Source: Verrucomicrobiota bacterium
GTDB lineage: Bacteria > Verrucomicrobiota > Verrucomicrobiia > Limisphaerales > AV2
DNA length: 13,405 nucleotides
NCBI GenBank assembly: GCA_003219345.1
Contig: QHOP01000429.1
Coordinates: forward strand, 1-13,405
Direction of reading: 5' to 3'
Part shown: positions 7,318 through 13,405 of the stretch, in pieces
Layout of the letters: the number at the start of each line of letters is the position of its first letter
How positions within the stretch are numbered: position 1 is the stretch's first letter
The notes under the pieces: model-generated
What the model was told of the DNA's origin: nothing
Databases searched by the model: none
Seen by the model: the letters and a program-made list of their open reading frames with translations, nothing else
Program-made: the position numbers and the translations under genes

Positions 7318-7324
7318 CGCTTGA
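7281..7324 (-). repeat. A/B junction sequence, copy at the 5' end of gene B
   Basis: Read on the minus strand, 44 bases (TTACTGTGACTCAAGCGATG and onward) match 9683-9725 at about 35 of 44 positions, with 14 identical in a row (GACTCAAGCGATGA). In the frame used by gene A this copy reads CLL*LKR*, against YLLRLKR* at the real end of gene A. It looks like a decayed leftover of the end of gene A in front of gene B. Confidence 0.6.
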
Positions 7325-7417
7325 GTCACAGTAAACAATTTCCGTGCGCCAATCTATCCGCGCTGGGATGGAGACGCACGCAAAAGTGAGGACAAATCAA
7401 CCCGCCAACCAACTCAC

Positions 7418-9169
7418 CTACTCCCGTCTTAATACCAGCTTACGAGCGCCCGGCGCGTCGAAACTCACGGGCACGACAGGGTCGCCCGGCTCGTTTCCGG
7501 TAATGGTGAGCGTCCCATTCTGTATCTGGTATATCGCGTAACTCGTCCTGCCCACATATTCGGGGACCGAACACTCGGTGACTACTGCCACCAGTTGATT
7601 CGGCGTTGTATCATATACCGAAAAGGAAGCCTTGTACCATTCGTTGGCGTCTGCACCGTGAAACTCGAGGCTTGCTTCTTGGAAAACAAGAGAAGTCCTG
7701 CCCGCACCCTTCCCACCGATTTCATTTCCGCTCCATTTCCCCTTCAGTAAGGTCGAATCAGATTTGTGTGGTTTGGTCACGTCTGATTTCGCGCGTTTCC
7801 AGACCTCCTTCCAAGGGTTGCCAACGCCATTCAGAGTAAGCGTATCGCCTTCGAGCTTGACGGTGAACTTGAAGGTGTGCTTGACGAGATTGGTGGTATT
7901 CTCGTTGGCGTAATCAACCGTTTCGAAATACTCGTCTCCTTTGAGCGCCCATGTGCCGCCGTGATGGAAAATGGTCACGCCGGTCCTGGGGTTGGCTTGT
8001 GTGAGAGACCAATGCGTGTCGGTCAAGGACTTCAGCCGGCCACCGGCAGCGGGAGCTTCGCCAATCTCGCCGGGCTTGCCAACCAGAATCCACGTTCCAA
8101 TCAGGTCTTTGCCGAGTTGGGAAACTCCGGATTGAGCGTCCGTCAACGTGACAAGCCCAAGGCCGGCCAACATTGCCAACGCCAGCGCCAGCCCGCGATT
8201 AGTTTTATCGAATCTTGCGATCATACGGATCCTTTCTTTCAGTTGATTTTTGTCTTCCACGGTTCCTGCGAGACTCGGCGCCCACGCCGAGCGGCCAAAG
8301 CTTTCCAGCAGCTTGATGATCGTGCGACCGTACGGCTGATTTTCCTCCGCCCGCGCATACGAGAGAGCCAGCGCATCGCAGGCCAGTTCCCGGTCCACGC
8401 GCATCCGGTGAAACGCCAGCCACACCAGCGGATTGAACCAGTGCAGGATTTGCAACGCTGTCATCAGCCAGCCCACCAGGATGTCTTTGCGTTTGATGTG
8501 GCCTAACTCGTGCAGGAAGACATACCGCAACTCTTCAAGGGAAAAACTCCGCGTCAGCCCGGCAGGCAACAACAGGCGCGGCCGCACGAATCCGAACAAA
8601 GCTGGACTCCCCACCTCCTCGGTTTCCACCAACGTGATCGGCACACGAACGCCCATCTGTTGCTTGCAATCCTCCAGGAGATTCAGCACCTGCGCGTCAA
8701 TCAACGGTCGCCGCCCGGCGATCCCGCTCGAAAGGCGGTAATGCGTGACCAAAAGGTAGATTGCGAGCGCCAAAGCCCCGACAAACCACGGCGCCAGCAA
8801 CCAGGAGAAGCTAAAGCGTAATCGCGTCGCAGCAGCAGGTTCGGTCGCCAATCTTTTGTCAGGCTGTTCCGTCCGCAAGATACCGATTGATCCCGCCGCA
8901 GAACCTGGACTTGCTGGCGTCGTTCGCGCGCTACCAAACGAGGCAGACACGCCGGAAAAATTCATGAGGTTAAACAGACTCACCGGAGAAGGAATCGTCC
9001 ATGGCAAGGCCAGCCGGATGAGAACCAAAATCCAGAGTGCGTAACGCCATCGCGGGTTGAGCCGCCGGCCAAAGAGCCATTGGACCGCGAGCACCAGCAG
9101 GATGAGCACAGCGCCCTGCCACGAAGCCTTCAGGAGGGAAGAGAGGGGGGATGCAATGGAATCCTGCAT
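7418..9169 (-). CDS. blaR1: BlaR1-like M56 metallopeptidase with lipocalin-like C-terminal domains
   Basis: This protein has 583 residues from an ATG. Four membrane segments of the BlaR1/MecR1 type are visible: about 18-34, 42-60, 120-143 and 327-344. Between the third and fourth lies the cytosolic gluzincin domain with HELGH (220-224; zinc ligands His220 and His224, catalytic Glu221) and the third ligand in RELACDALAL (Glu261). This protease is expected to cleave or inactivate the BlaI repressor encoded 23 bp upstream. The extracellular part is not a penicillin-binding domain. It has two lipocalin-like (TIGR03067-like) units: DLIGTWILVGKPGEIGEAP to about 460, and LLKGKWSGNEIGGKG to the end at 583. 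The signal it senses is therefore probably not a beta-lactam. It is co-transcribed with blaI. The symbol is used by family, not by proven role. Confidence 0.88.
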   Translation of the reverse strand: MQDSIASPLSSLLKASWQGAVLILLVLAVQWLFGRRLNPRWRYALWILVLIRLALPWTIPSPVSLFNLMNFSGVSASFGSARTTPASPGSAAGSIGILRTEQPDKRLATEPAAATRLRFSFSWLLAPWFVGALALAIYLLVTHYRLSSGIAGRRPLIDAQVLNLLEDCKQQMGVRVPITLVETEEVGSPALFGFVRPRLLLPAGLTRSFSLEELRYVFLHELGHIKRKDILVGWLMTALQILHWFNPLVWLAFHRMRVDRELACDALALSYARAEENQPYGRTIIKLLESFGRSAWAPSLAGTVEDKNQLKERIRMIARFDKTNRGLALALAMLAGLGLVTLTDAQSGVSQLGKDLIGTWILVGKPGEIGEAPAAGGRLKSLTDTHWSLTQANPRTGVTIFHHGGTWALKGDEYFETVDYANENTTNLVKHTFKFTVKLEGDTLTLNGVGNPWKEVWKRAKSDVTKPHKSDSTLLKGKWSGNEIGGKGAGRTSLVFQEASLEFHGADANEWYKASFSVYDTTPNQLVAVVTECSVPEYVGRTSYAIYQIQNGTLTITGNEPGDPVVPVSFDAPGARKLVLRRE

Positions 9170-9192
9170 GGCGTCTTTTCGTTTGTGGCTTT

Positions 9193-9567
9193 CTACTCCT
9201 TATTCTTCAGCAGACGGCGCAACTCGCGAATCTCTTCCTCCGAGAGTTTCTTGCGCTCGACGAAATGGGCCAGCATCGGCTTGAGCGAGCCACCAAACAC
9301 TCGGTCGAGAAAGGACGCGCTCGCCACCTCGACACAATCTTCCTCTTTCACAAGAGACCGGTAGAGATAGGCACGCCCCTCTTTCTTGAAACCCAGAGCA
9401 TTCTTGCTCACCAGCCGATTAAGGAAGGCCTTTACGGTTTTGGGATGCCACGTCGGATCCAGGCGCGTCAACACATCAATGATCTGTCCAGCCGAACACG
9501 GCGCCTGCGACCAGACCACCTTCATCACTTCCCATTCCGTCTCCGAAATTCGAGGAACCTTTTTCAT
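9193..9567 (-). CDS. blaI: BlaI/MecI/CopY-family transcriptional repressor
   Basis: The protein has 124 residues from ATG at 9567; an upstream start would only add an out-of-character leader and would overlap an operator. The winged-helix domain occupies about 1-75: ISETEWEVMKVVW, then APCSAGQIIDVL, the recognition region WHPKTVKAFLNRLVSKNAL, and the wing KKEGRAYLYRSLV. The C-terminal dimerisation helix region has FGGSLKPMLAHFVERKKLSEEEIRELRRLL (split motif, about 90-121), as in other family members. It should repress its own operon by binding the two inverted repeats in its promoter, with relief when BlaR1 is activated. It is followed by blaR1 after 23 bp. Family membership is clear; the inducer is unknown. 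Confidence 0.93.
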   Translation of the reverse strand: MKKVPRISETEWEVMKVVWSQAPCSAGQIIDVLTRLDPTWHPKTVKAFLNRLVSKNALGFKKEGRAYLYRSLVKEEDCVEVASASFLDRVFGGSLKPMLAHFVERKKLSEEEIRELRRLLKNKE

Positions 9568-9577
9568 CGCATTCAAT

Positions 9578-9595
9578 TGTTTACAAATGTAATCC
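9578..9595. promoter_or_regulatory. BlaI-type operator 2
   Basis: TGTTTACAAATGTAATCC has one half-site identical to operator 1 (GTAATCC) and one with two mismatches. Its core TTACAAATGTAA is itself a palindrome and contains the TACA-n-TGTA pattern known from staphylococcal bla/mec operators. It starts 24 bp from operator 1, near the expected transcription start and 11 bp in front of the blaI ATG. Confidence 0.75.
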
Positions 9596-9601
9596 ACGAA
9601 A

Positions 9602-9619
9602 GGATTACGTCAGTAATCC
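9602..9619. promoter_or_regulatory. BlaI-type operator 1 (perfect palindrome)
   Basis: GGATTACGTCAGTAATCC is a perfect 7+4+7 inverted repeat lying between the -35 and -10 of the blaI promoter. Binding there would block RNA polymerase. It shares the GTAATCC half-site and 4-base spacer with the second site. Confidence 0.75.
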
Positions 9620-9630
9620 ATAGGTGTCAA
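9602..9630 (-). promoter_or_regulatory. Promoter of blaI-blaR1
   Basis: On the minus strand a perfect -35 box TTGACA lies at 9630-9625. A 17-base spacer puts TAATCC at 9607-9602 in the -10 position, which is only a weak match to TATAAT. The promoter is about 60 bp upstream of the blaI ATG. The operator at 9602-9619 fills most of the spacer. Confidence 0.6.
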
Positions 9631-9682
9631 CAGGAATGTCTAAAAAATCGCGGCATCCTCGGCCCTTGCGATATTTCATGCT

Positions 9683-9725
9683 GGCAAAGAATGCCAGGCA
9701 GTTCTCATCGCTTGAGTCGCAGCAA
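9683..9725 (-). repeat. A/B junction sequence, copy at the 3' end of gene A
   Basis: This is the partner of 7281-7324. The stop of gene A overlaps an ATG (ATGA at 9708-9705). Allowing one missing C, the following codons read MRTCLAFFAS, against MKTCLALFVL at the start of gene B. It looks like a leftover of the first ~10 codons of a B-like gene. Confidence 0.6.
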
Positions 9726-10976
9726 GTAGCTACCAAGCAAAAGACCGACCCGTGCTGAAATGAACGCGCGAAGGAAGGCGAGTGCCATGCCTTTGAACGT
9801 GATCGGGTCGTTGTCCCAATCCCAGAAACGGTTCACCCAATCGCCAGGCTTTGCGAAATAAGGCCAATGACCGCTGCGCGCGAAGAACCGGTTGTCTGCG
9901 CCATCGCTCAGCAGGAAGGTGGAGAAAGGCCATTGCACGGCAAAAATGATGGCGAGAAAAACTGCCGCGAACAACAAAGCCAGCAACCAGTCACGCCACC
10001 ATCGCGGACGTGGCAGCGTCGCGCCCGGTGAAGCGGGTGGCTGCGCTATGCTCTTTGACGAGCGTGTGAACAACCAACTAATCACATCGATGGCCACGGC
10101 GGGCACGATGAGCAGCAGCGGAAACGCAGGCGGCACCATGTGATCGACCGGATGATAAACCGGCGCGAGTTTTGGATGCGCAGGAAACAACGGAAGCACC
10201 AGGATCATGCCGATGTAGATGAACATGTAAGTGGCCGCGGCGATGGTCGCTCCGGCGCGCACTTTTGAGGCACGCGCCGCCAGCAGGAGCAGCAAGGGAA
10301 ACGGCGTCGAGACCACGGCATAAAAGTGAGACGCATGTTGCAGGTTTGGCCACGTGAATTCAGTGGCGAAGTCCGCCCACATCGCGATCATCACACCGAC
10401 GGCGAGCGCGCAGATCAATCCGCTGCGGGTCCGGTTCCCGCTGTTCGCGCGGTTTTGCGAGGAAAACGCGAACAGCAACACGCCCATTCCGACGGCGAAC
10501 ATTCCCAGCCCCAGCACCGCGTGCGGAGGGCTGACGATTTTTACATCCAACCCGTAGCGATTGTGCCACCAATCGTCGAACGGCGCGGACGTCATCATTG
10601 CGATCGCGCCCCAGACAGTCACCCACACCCCGAGCGGCGCTCGAAAACCCCAAAACGAAACCGAGGCGTTGCGCTCGTGCTCAGTGCCGCGAAAGGTGGT
10701 CTTCAGGGCAATCGAAGCGAACAGGAGCGCGGGCACAATTCCCCCGAGCTGAATGATGATGTGCGCTGGCGTCCAAAAGGTATCGCGCCCGATGGTCGAG
10801 TGATGCGAAATATCCCAGAGCAACCCGATCGGCAGGCAGGCGAGTCCGGCAACGGCCAGGTAAACCGACCGAGGCAATTCTTCGCTGTGGGCCGATCCTG
10901 TTTGTGTCTGGGGCAGCGCCAGAACGTCGCCGCTCGTCGCATTCATAGATTCTGGCGATGACTGTAAAACCTTCAC
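9705..10976 (-). CDS. Polytopic membrane protein rich in His/Asp/Trp, unknown family (gene A)
   Basis: The protein has 423 residues from GTG at 10976; an ATG at 10946 would give 413. I keep the GTG because it overlaps a possible upstream stop as GTGA. About nine hydrophobic segments are visible (for example 37-54, 70-92, 114-130, 150-171, 185-201, 220-234, 244-264, 281-303, 329-350). Polar residues sit at membrane edges in striking motifs: LLWDISHHS (52-60), TPAHIIIQLGG (69-79), DDWWHNRYGLDVKIVSPPH (134-152), WADFATEF (200-207), QHASHF (213-218) and YHPVDH (274-279). Such repeated His/Asp patterns could bind metal or heme, but I do not recognise the family. The last ~20 residues end in a membrane helix (GLLLGSYLLRLKR). 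The 3' end matches the 5' region of gene B, so the two may belong to one functional unit. Confidence 0.8.
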   Translation of the reverse strand: MKVLQSSPESMNATSGDVLALPQTQTGSAHSEELPRSVYLAVAGLACLPIGLLWDISHHSTIGRDTFWTPAHIIIQLGGIVPALLFASIALKTTFRGTEHERNASVSFWGFRAPLGVWVTVWGAIAMMTSAPFDDWWHNRYGLDVKIVSPPHAVLGLGMFAVGMGVLLFAFSSQNRANSGNRTRSGLICALAVGVMIAMWADFATEFTWPNLQHASHFYAVVSTPFPLLLLLAARASKVRAGATIAAATYMFIYIGMILVLPLFPAHPKLAPVYHPVDHMVPPAFPLLLIVPAVAIDVISWLFTRSSKSIAQPPASPGATLPRPRWWRDWLLALLFAAVFLAIIFAVQWPFSTFLLSDGADNRFFARSGHWPYFAKPGDWVNRFWDWDNDPITFKGMALAFLRAFISARVGLLLGSYLLRLKR

Positions 10977-11053
10977 GCGAGAGATTCAATGTTTCGGTCG
11001 CGGAACAGCCGGATGCCAATGATCTCCGCCGGATCGCGCCGGAAATAGCCTCC
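10973..11053 (-). pseudogene. Possible C-terminal remnant of a lost gene upstream of gene A
   Basis: One minus-strand frame reads GGYFRRDPAEIIGIRLF and then RDRNIESLA followed by a TGA that overlaps the GTG start of gene A (GTGA, 10976-10973). The peptide looks like a genuine protein tail, and the overlap is typical of neighbouring genes in an operon. Only about 25 codons remain. Upstream the frame runs into the ATCAAC-type repeat and a stop near 11083. I cannot name the family, and chance cannot be excluded for so short a stretch. Confidence 0.4.
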
Positions 11054-11091
11054 TGACTTCAGCCCATCAACAATCAACTCTCAACCGTCAA

Positions 11092-11193
11092 CCTATTCTC
11101 AACCACGGATGAACACCGATAAACACGGATGCCAACGGGTTGACACGAATTTCACAAATTAACGCGAACGCACCGATGCGCGCAGATTTTCTC
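11092..11193. repeat. 102-bp ACCACGGAT repeat unit, copy 1
   Basis: The unit starts CCTATTCTCAACCACGGATG, contains ACGCGAACGCACCGATGC and ends CAGATTTTCTC. Aligned without gaps to 11343-11444 it differs at about 12 of 102 positions, mostly transitions. Short ACGGAT/ACCGAT words recur about every 9-10 bases in its first third. Confidence 0.85.
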
Positions 11194-11194
11194 T

Positions 11195-11241
11195 GGGGAG
11201 CGCACGCGCCTCGCGTGCAGTGTTCCGCGCCCTCGCGGAAC
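11195..11241. repeat. GCGCACGCG hairpin element, short copy
   Basis: GGGGAGC at the left end is followed by two hairpins: GCACGCG/CGCGTGC (11202-11218) and GTTCCGCG/CGCGGAAC (11222-11241, loop CCCT). The right-hand boundary with GCTCCCC, present in the other copies, is missing. Confidence 0.75.
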
Positions 11242-11277
11242 ACACGAGAAACTTGCTCGCCGCAATGCGTTCGATCT

Positions 11278-11304
11278 AAGTCCGGTGAGGTTGACCTCGG
11301 ACTT
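11278..11304. repeat. AAGTCCG...CGGACTT palindrome closing repeat module 1
   Basis: AAGTCCG at 11278-11284 pairs with CGGACTT at 11298-11304; an inner AGG/CCT pairing is possible. A degenerate counterpart, AAGTC...GACTT, lies around 11678-11698 at the end of module 2. The two share the flanks CTAAGTC and ACTT. Confidence 0.55.
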
Positions 11305-11342
11305 TGGTTTTCAACTTTCAACCTTCAGCTATCAACCATCAG

Positions 11343-11444
11343 CCTATTCTCGACCACGGATGGACACGGATGAACACAGATGCCGACGGGATGACACGAA
11401 TTCCACGAATTAACGCGAACGCACTGATGCACGCAGATATTCTC
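11343..11444. repeat. 102-bp ACCACGGAT repeat unit, copy 2
   Basis: This unit starts CCTATTCTCGACCACGGATG and ends CAGATATTCTC. It is about 88% identical to the unit 251 bp to its left and of exactly the same length. It is followed directly by the GAGAGGTGA and GGCGGGCA hairpin unit. Confidence 0.85.
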
Positions 11445-11458
11445 AGAGGGAGAGGTGA

Positions 11459-11480
11459 GGCGGGCAGTCCCTTGCCCGCC
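11459..11480. repeat. GGCGGGCA hairpin repeat, perfect copy
   Basis: GGCGGGCA pairs perfectly with TGCCCGCC (11473-11480) around the loop GTCCCT. The copy at 5531-5552 has the same loop and one mismatch in the stem. Confidence 0.8.
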
Positions 11481-11506
11481 GCAGCGCGTTCGATCCGATT
11501 GGAATA

Positions 11507-11653
11507 GGGAGCGCACGCGCCCCGCGTGCAGTGGTCGGCGCCGTCGCCGACCACCTCCAATCTCCAGCAGCGGAACTGTCTTGTTCCTCTCGACGCTGTC
11601 GGGCCGACCGGCGACGGCGCCAGTCGGAACACGCGAGGGCGCGTGTGCTCCCC
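11507..11653. repeat. GCGCACGCG composite hairpin element, full-length intergenic copy
   Basis: The 147-bp element runs from GGGAGCGCACGCG to CGCGTGTGCTCCCC. Internal stems are GCACGCG/CGCGTGC (11513-11529), TGGTCGGCG/CGCCGACCA (11532-11553, perfect 9 bp) and ACACGCG/CGCGTGT (11629-11646). The ends are near reverse complements, as in the in-gene copy at 1541-1654. Confidence 0.8.
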
Positions 11654-11759
11654 ATCTTGAATTGAAACGCTCCGGCTAAGTCTGGCAGGCTTGGACTTGC
11701 ACTTTAGACCTTCATCCTTTGGCCTTCAGATGACCCCGGAGGAAAAAAGACGGCCCTGA

Positions 11760-13405
11760 TCACTCGCTTGCTTTTCCCTCGTCTTTGAACTGCAGCGTGA
11801 ACAGGCCCGCATCAAAGGGTTGCTCAGGCTGATCGGCGGACGCCTCGGGAACAACGATGTCCTTCGTCAACGAACCGATCTCGGGAGTGAAAGAAAATCC
11901 GCCCTCAGGATCCAGAGGATCTTTGGACGGCTCGGTCACTTGGATTTGCAACCGGTAAGCGCCCGGCAAGACGTCCTCCACCACGAAACTGCCGTCCGGT
12001 TTGAGGCCAAAATAGTAGCGTTGCTGTTGGGCCTCATATTCATTCCATGCACGACCATAAGCGCGCATCGCCTTTGCGTCCGAAGAGGCCTGGGGCGCAG
12101 CCGGCGGCGTGCCGATGTTCGGAACTGCGAGTGTCTGGAGCACCGTGGTCCAGTGAGGCATAAACCCGTGCGATCCAAAGTTGACTCGACCCACAACCAC
12201 TCGTCCACCTCCACCGATCACTATCTCGTTAGTCTCTCCCGGCAGCACTTCGACGGGTGTGTAGTGACTGATACCACCAAATCCGGCAGAGTAGTTGTGC
12301 AGTTTGGTGATGCGAAAGACCCGATGTTTGCCGGGTGGCACACGCTCGAAAGTAAACCTGCCATTACCGTCCGCTTCAATGTTGTGCGAATACGGAACCT
12401 CGGGACCGCTGGAGGTCGATAGCTGAGGCTGAATGCCCAAACTACAGTTGGCTTCCACTCGATTTCCGGATCGAACCACACCGGTTATGCGCCCCCAGGG
12501 CTGGAGGACGATCACTCCGGCGTTCTGCGGGTTCATTGGCACCGCGGCGCAACCCCAGTCATGCACCACAACTACACGATTGGCCGTGCGCTTGGGCAGG
12601 AACCTGAAAACACCCTGGGCATCACTGAAGGTCCGAATACTCCAGTCGTCGTTTGCTCCCATTCCCGGATACAACATGGTTGTCTTAAGTGCCGTCATCA
12701 CCATGATCGGACCAAAGTTTTCCCCTCCGAGCCAGACTTCGGCCCCCGCGGCTGGCGCTCCATCGGGAAACATCACTCGACCGGTGATGTCCGCGCTCCT
12801 CTTCAGCTTGAACTCGAAGAAATGTTCTCCGTCGCTGACCTTAACGGGTGAGGACGCCTCGGGCATGTATCCGTCGGCCTGGATTTCCAGCGCATATTCG
12901 TTGAAGAACATAACGGGGTGTTCCCAATCAAAGGCGCCGTTTCTACCTTCTCCCAGAAAGTCCGGGCCCGGGGTTCCACGCCTTTCGTCCAATAATACTT
13001 TGAACCGATCAAGTGGCTGGCCTGTTTCCTCGTCCTTGACCGTGCCCGCGAGGCGGACCGTTTTGACGGAAGCCGGGGCTGCATCGGTCTTATCCTCGGG
13101 CGGCGCGTCTTCCAGGACGAAGCTGATCGCCTCTGCGTTCGTCGTAATCAGCACGGTCCGCGTGAGCGATTTGTACCCCTTCGCGTCGATTTTCAATTTC
13201 AAGGGACCGGGTTTGACGTGGTTCAAAGCGAACTCGCCCAGCAGGTCTGTAGTGGCCGAGACAACCGGCCCGCCGTAGCTATCCACCTCTTCCACCGCGG
13301 CCTCGAATACGGGCAGCTCGAACCGGTTGGACACCGTTCCCCGCACTTGCACGCCGCGCTTCATCACAACGACGTGATTCGTGGAACCCGGGGGCGCCAG
13401 TGGCA
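11760..13405 (-). CDS. Carboxypeptidase regulatory-like (Ig/beta-sandwich repeat) protein, N-terminus beyond window edge
   Basis: The frame is open to the right edge (PLAPPGSTNHVVVMKRGVQV at its start), so 547 residues of the C-terminal part are visible. The GTG at 13367 is internal and not the true start. At least five beta-sandwich units of the carboxypeptidase regulatory type can be made out. Examples are VQVRGTVSNRF..GEFALNHVKPGPLKLKIDAKGY, VRLAGTVKDEETGQPLDRFKV, ADITGRVMFPDGAPAAGAEV with GVFRFLPKR, GRITGVVRSGNRVE with GRFTFERVPPGKHRV, and a last one with GSFVVEDVLPGAYRLQI. The pattern G-x-V...G-x-F-x-F-x-x-(V/L)-x-P-G is the family signature. The protein is probably extracytoplasmic, with a structural or substrate-binding role; a catalytic domain, if any, would lie outside the window. 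It ends FDAGLFTLQFKDEGKASE, where relatives I recall continue into a thioredoxin-like domain, absent here. Confidence 0.82.
   Translation of the reverse strand, partial: PLAPPGSTNHVVVMKRGVQVRGTVSNRFELPVFEAAVEEVDSYGGPVVSATTDLLGEFALNHVKPGPLKLKIDAKGYKSLTRTVLITTNAEAISFVLEDAPPEDKTDAAPASVKTVRLAGTVKDEETGQPLDRFKVLLDERRGTPGPDFLGEGRNGAFDWEHPVMFFNEYALEIQADGYMPEASSPVKVSDGEHFFEFKLKRSADITGRVMFPDGAPAAGAEVWLGGENFGPIMVMTALKTTMLYPGMGANDDWSIRTFSDAQGVFRFLPKRTANRVVVVHDWGCAAVPMNPQNAGVIVLQPWGRITGVVRSGNRVEANCSLGIQPQLSTSSGPEVPYSHNIEADGNGRFTFERVPPGKHRVFRITKLHNYSAGFGGISHYTPVEVLPGETNEIVIGGGGRVVVGRVNFGSHGFMPHWTTVLQTLAVPNIGTPPAAPQASSDAKAMRAYGRAWNEYEAQQQRYYFGLKPDGSFVVEDVLPGAYRLQIQVTEPSKDPLDPEGGFSFTPEIGSLTKDIVVPEASADQPEQPFDAGLFTLQFKDEGKASE

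Larger units (their letters stand above)
10977..11759. other. Intergenic repeat island, about 780 bp, without a gene
   Basis: The gap holds two tandem composite modules. Each has an ATCAAC/TTCAAC low-complexity lead, a 102-bp ACCACGGAT unit, a GCGCACGCG hairpin element and a closing AAGTC...GACTT palindrome. The second module also has the GGCGGGCA hairpin. All open frames here are translations of repeats. The leftmost ~80 bp may be a gene remnant. Confidence 0.75.

Noticed and set aside
10326..10961. Plus-strand 211-codon frame
   Set aside because: It is antisense to membrane gene A and is highly charged and of low complexity, as expected from the complement of hydrophobic codons.
11092..11444. 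Possible CRISPR array
   Set aside because: There are only two long units 251 bp apart, with no regular short spacers, and no cas genes nearby.
11140..11679. Several small open frames on both strands in the repeat island
   Set aside because: Their products (for example HGWTRMNTDADG) are the usual spurious translations of the ACCACGGAT repeat.

Overview
The window looks like chromosomal DNA of a verrucomicrobial bacterium, most likely of the Pedosphaera/Limisphaerales type. I infer this from gene content: a PVC-type heme-binding CxxCH dehydrogenase next to a DUF1501 protein, a BlaI/BlaR1 pair whose BlaR1 carries lipocalin-like domains, and a long carboxypeptidase-regulatory-like protein. Short GC-rich repeats typical of these genomes are also present. 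No rRNA, tRNA or marker gene fixes the taxonomy. Every gene I accept lies on the minus strand, so transcription runs from right to left. Both outer genes are cut by the window edges.

Layout in transcription order. At 13405-11760 is the C-terminal part of a repeat-domain (carboxypeptidase regulatory-like) protein. At 11759-10977 is a gene-free repeat island of about 780 bp holding two tandem composite modules. Its left end abuts what may be the last ~25 codons of a lost gene. At 10976-9705 is a polytopic, histidine-rich membrane protein of unknown family ('A' below). At 9567-9193 and 9169-7418 are blaI and blaR1, behind a promoter with two BlaI-type operators. At 7317-5695 is a membrane-anchored protein with two His-rich YtkA-like domains ('B'). 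At 5694-5291 is a smaller repeat-rich gap. At 5290-4538 is a cyclic-nucleotide-binding protein with a degenerate kinase dimerisation region. At 4430-3012 is a Tat-exported DUF1501 protein. A 24-bp perfect inverted repeat follows at 2914-2988. From 2852 to beyond the left edge is the PVC-type dehydrogenase/cytochrome.

The best leads are these. (1) The PVC-type gene seems to have lost its start by a deletion that puts signal peptide and body in different frames. (2) The same gene has absorbed three palindromic repeat elements in frame, 38 codons in one case. (3) One repeat family occurs both inside this gene and in the intergenic island, and its hairpin stems change sequence while staying paired. 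(4) A sequence match between the 3' end of A and the 5' end of B suggests that A and B once overlapped by ATGA and were later separated by blaI-blaR1. (5) The blaI promoter has a near-textbook operator layout, and the BlaR1 sensor region is lipocalin-like instead of penicillin-binding. (6) The kinase-like region of the cyclic-nucleotide protein has Gln where the phospho-accepting His is expected.

DUF1501 and PVC-type proteins are commonly neighbours in planctomycetes and verrucomicrobia and are thought to act in the periplasm on carbohydrates or other organic substrates. A and B are probably parts of one envelope-located, possibly metal-related, function. No CRISPR array, transposase, integrase or tRNA was found.
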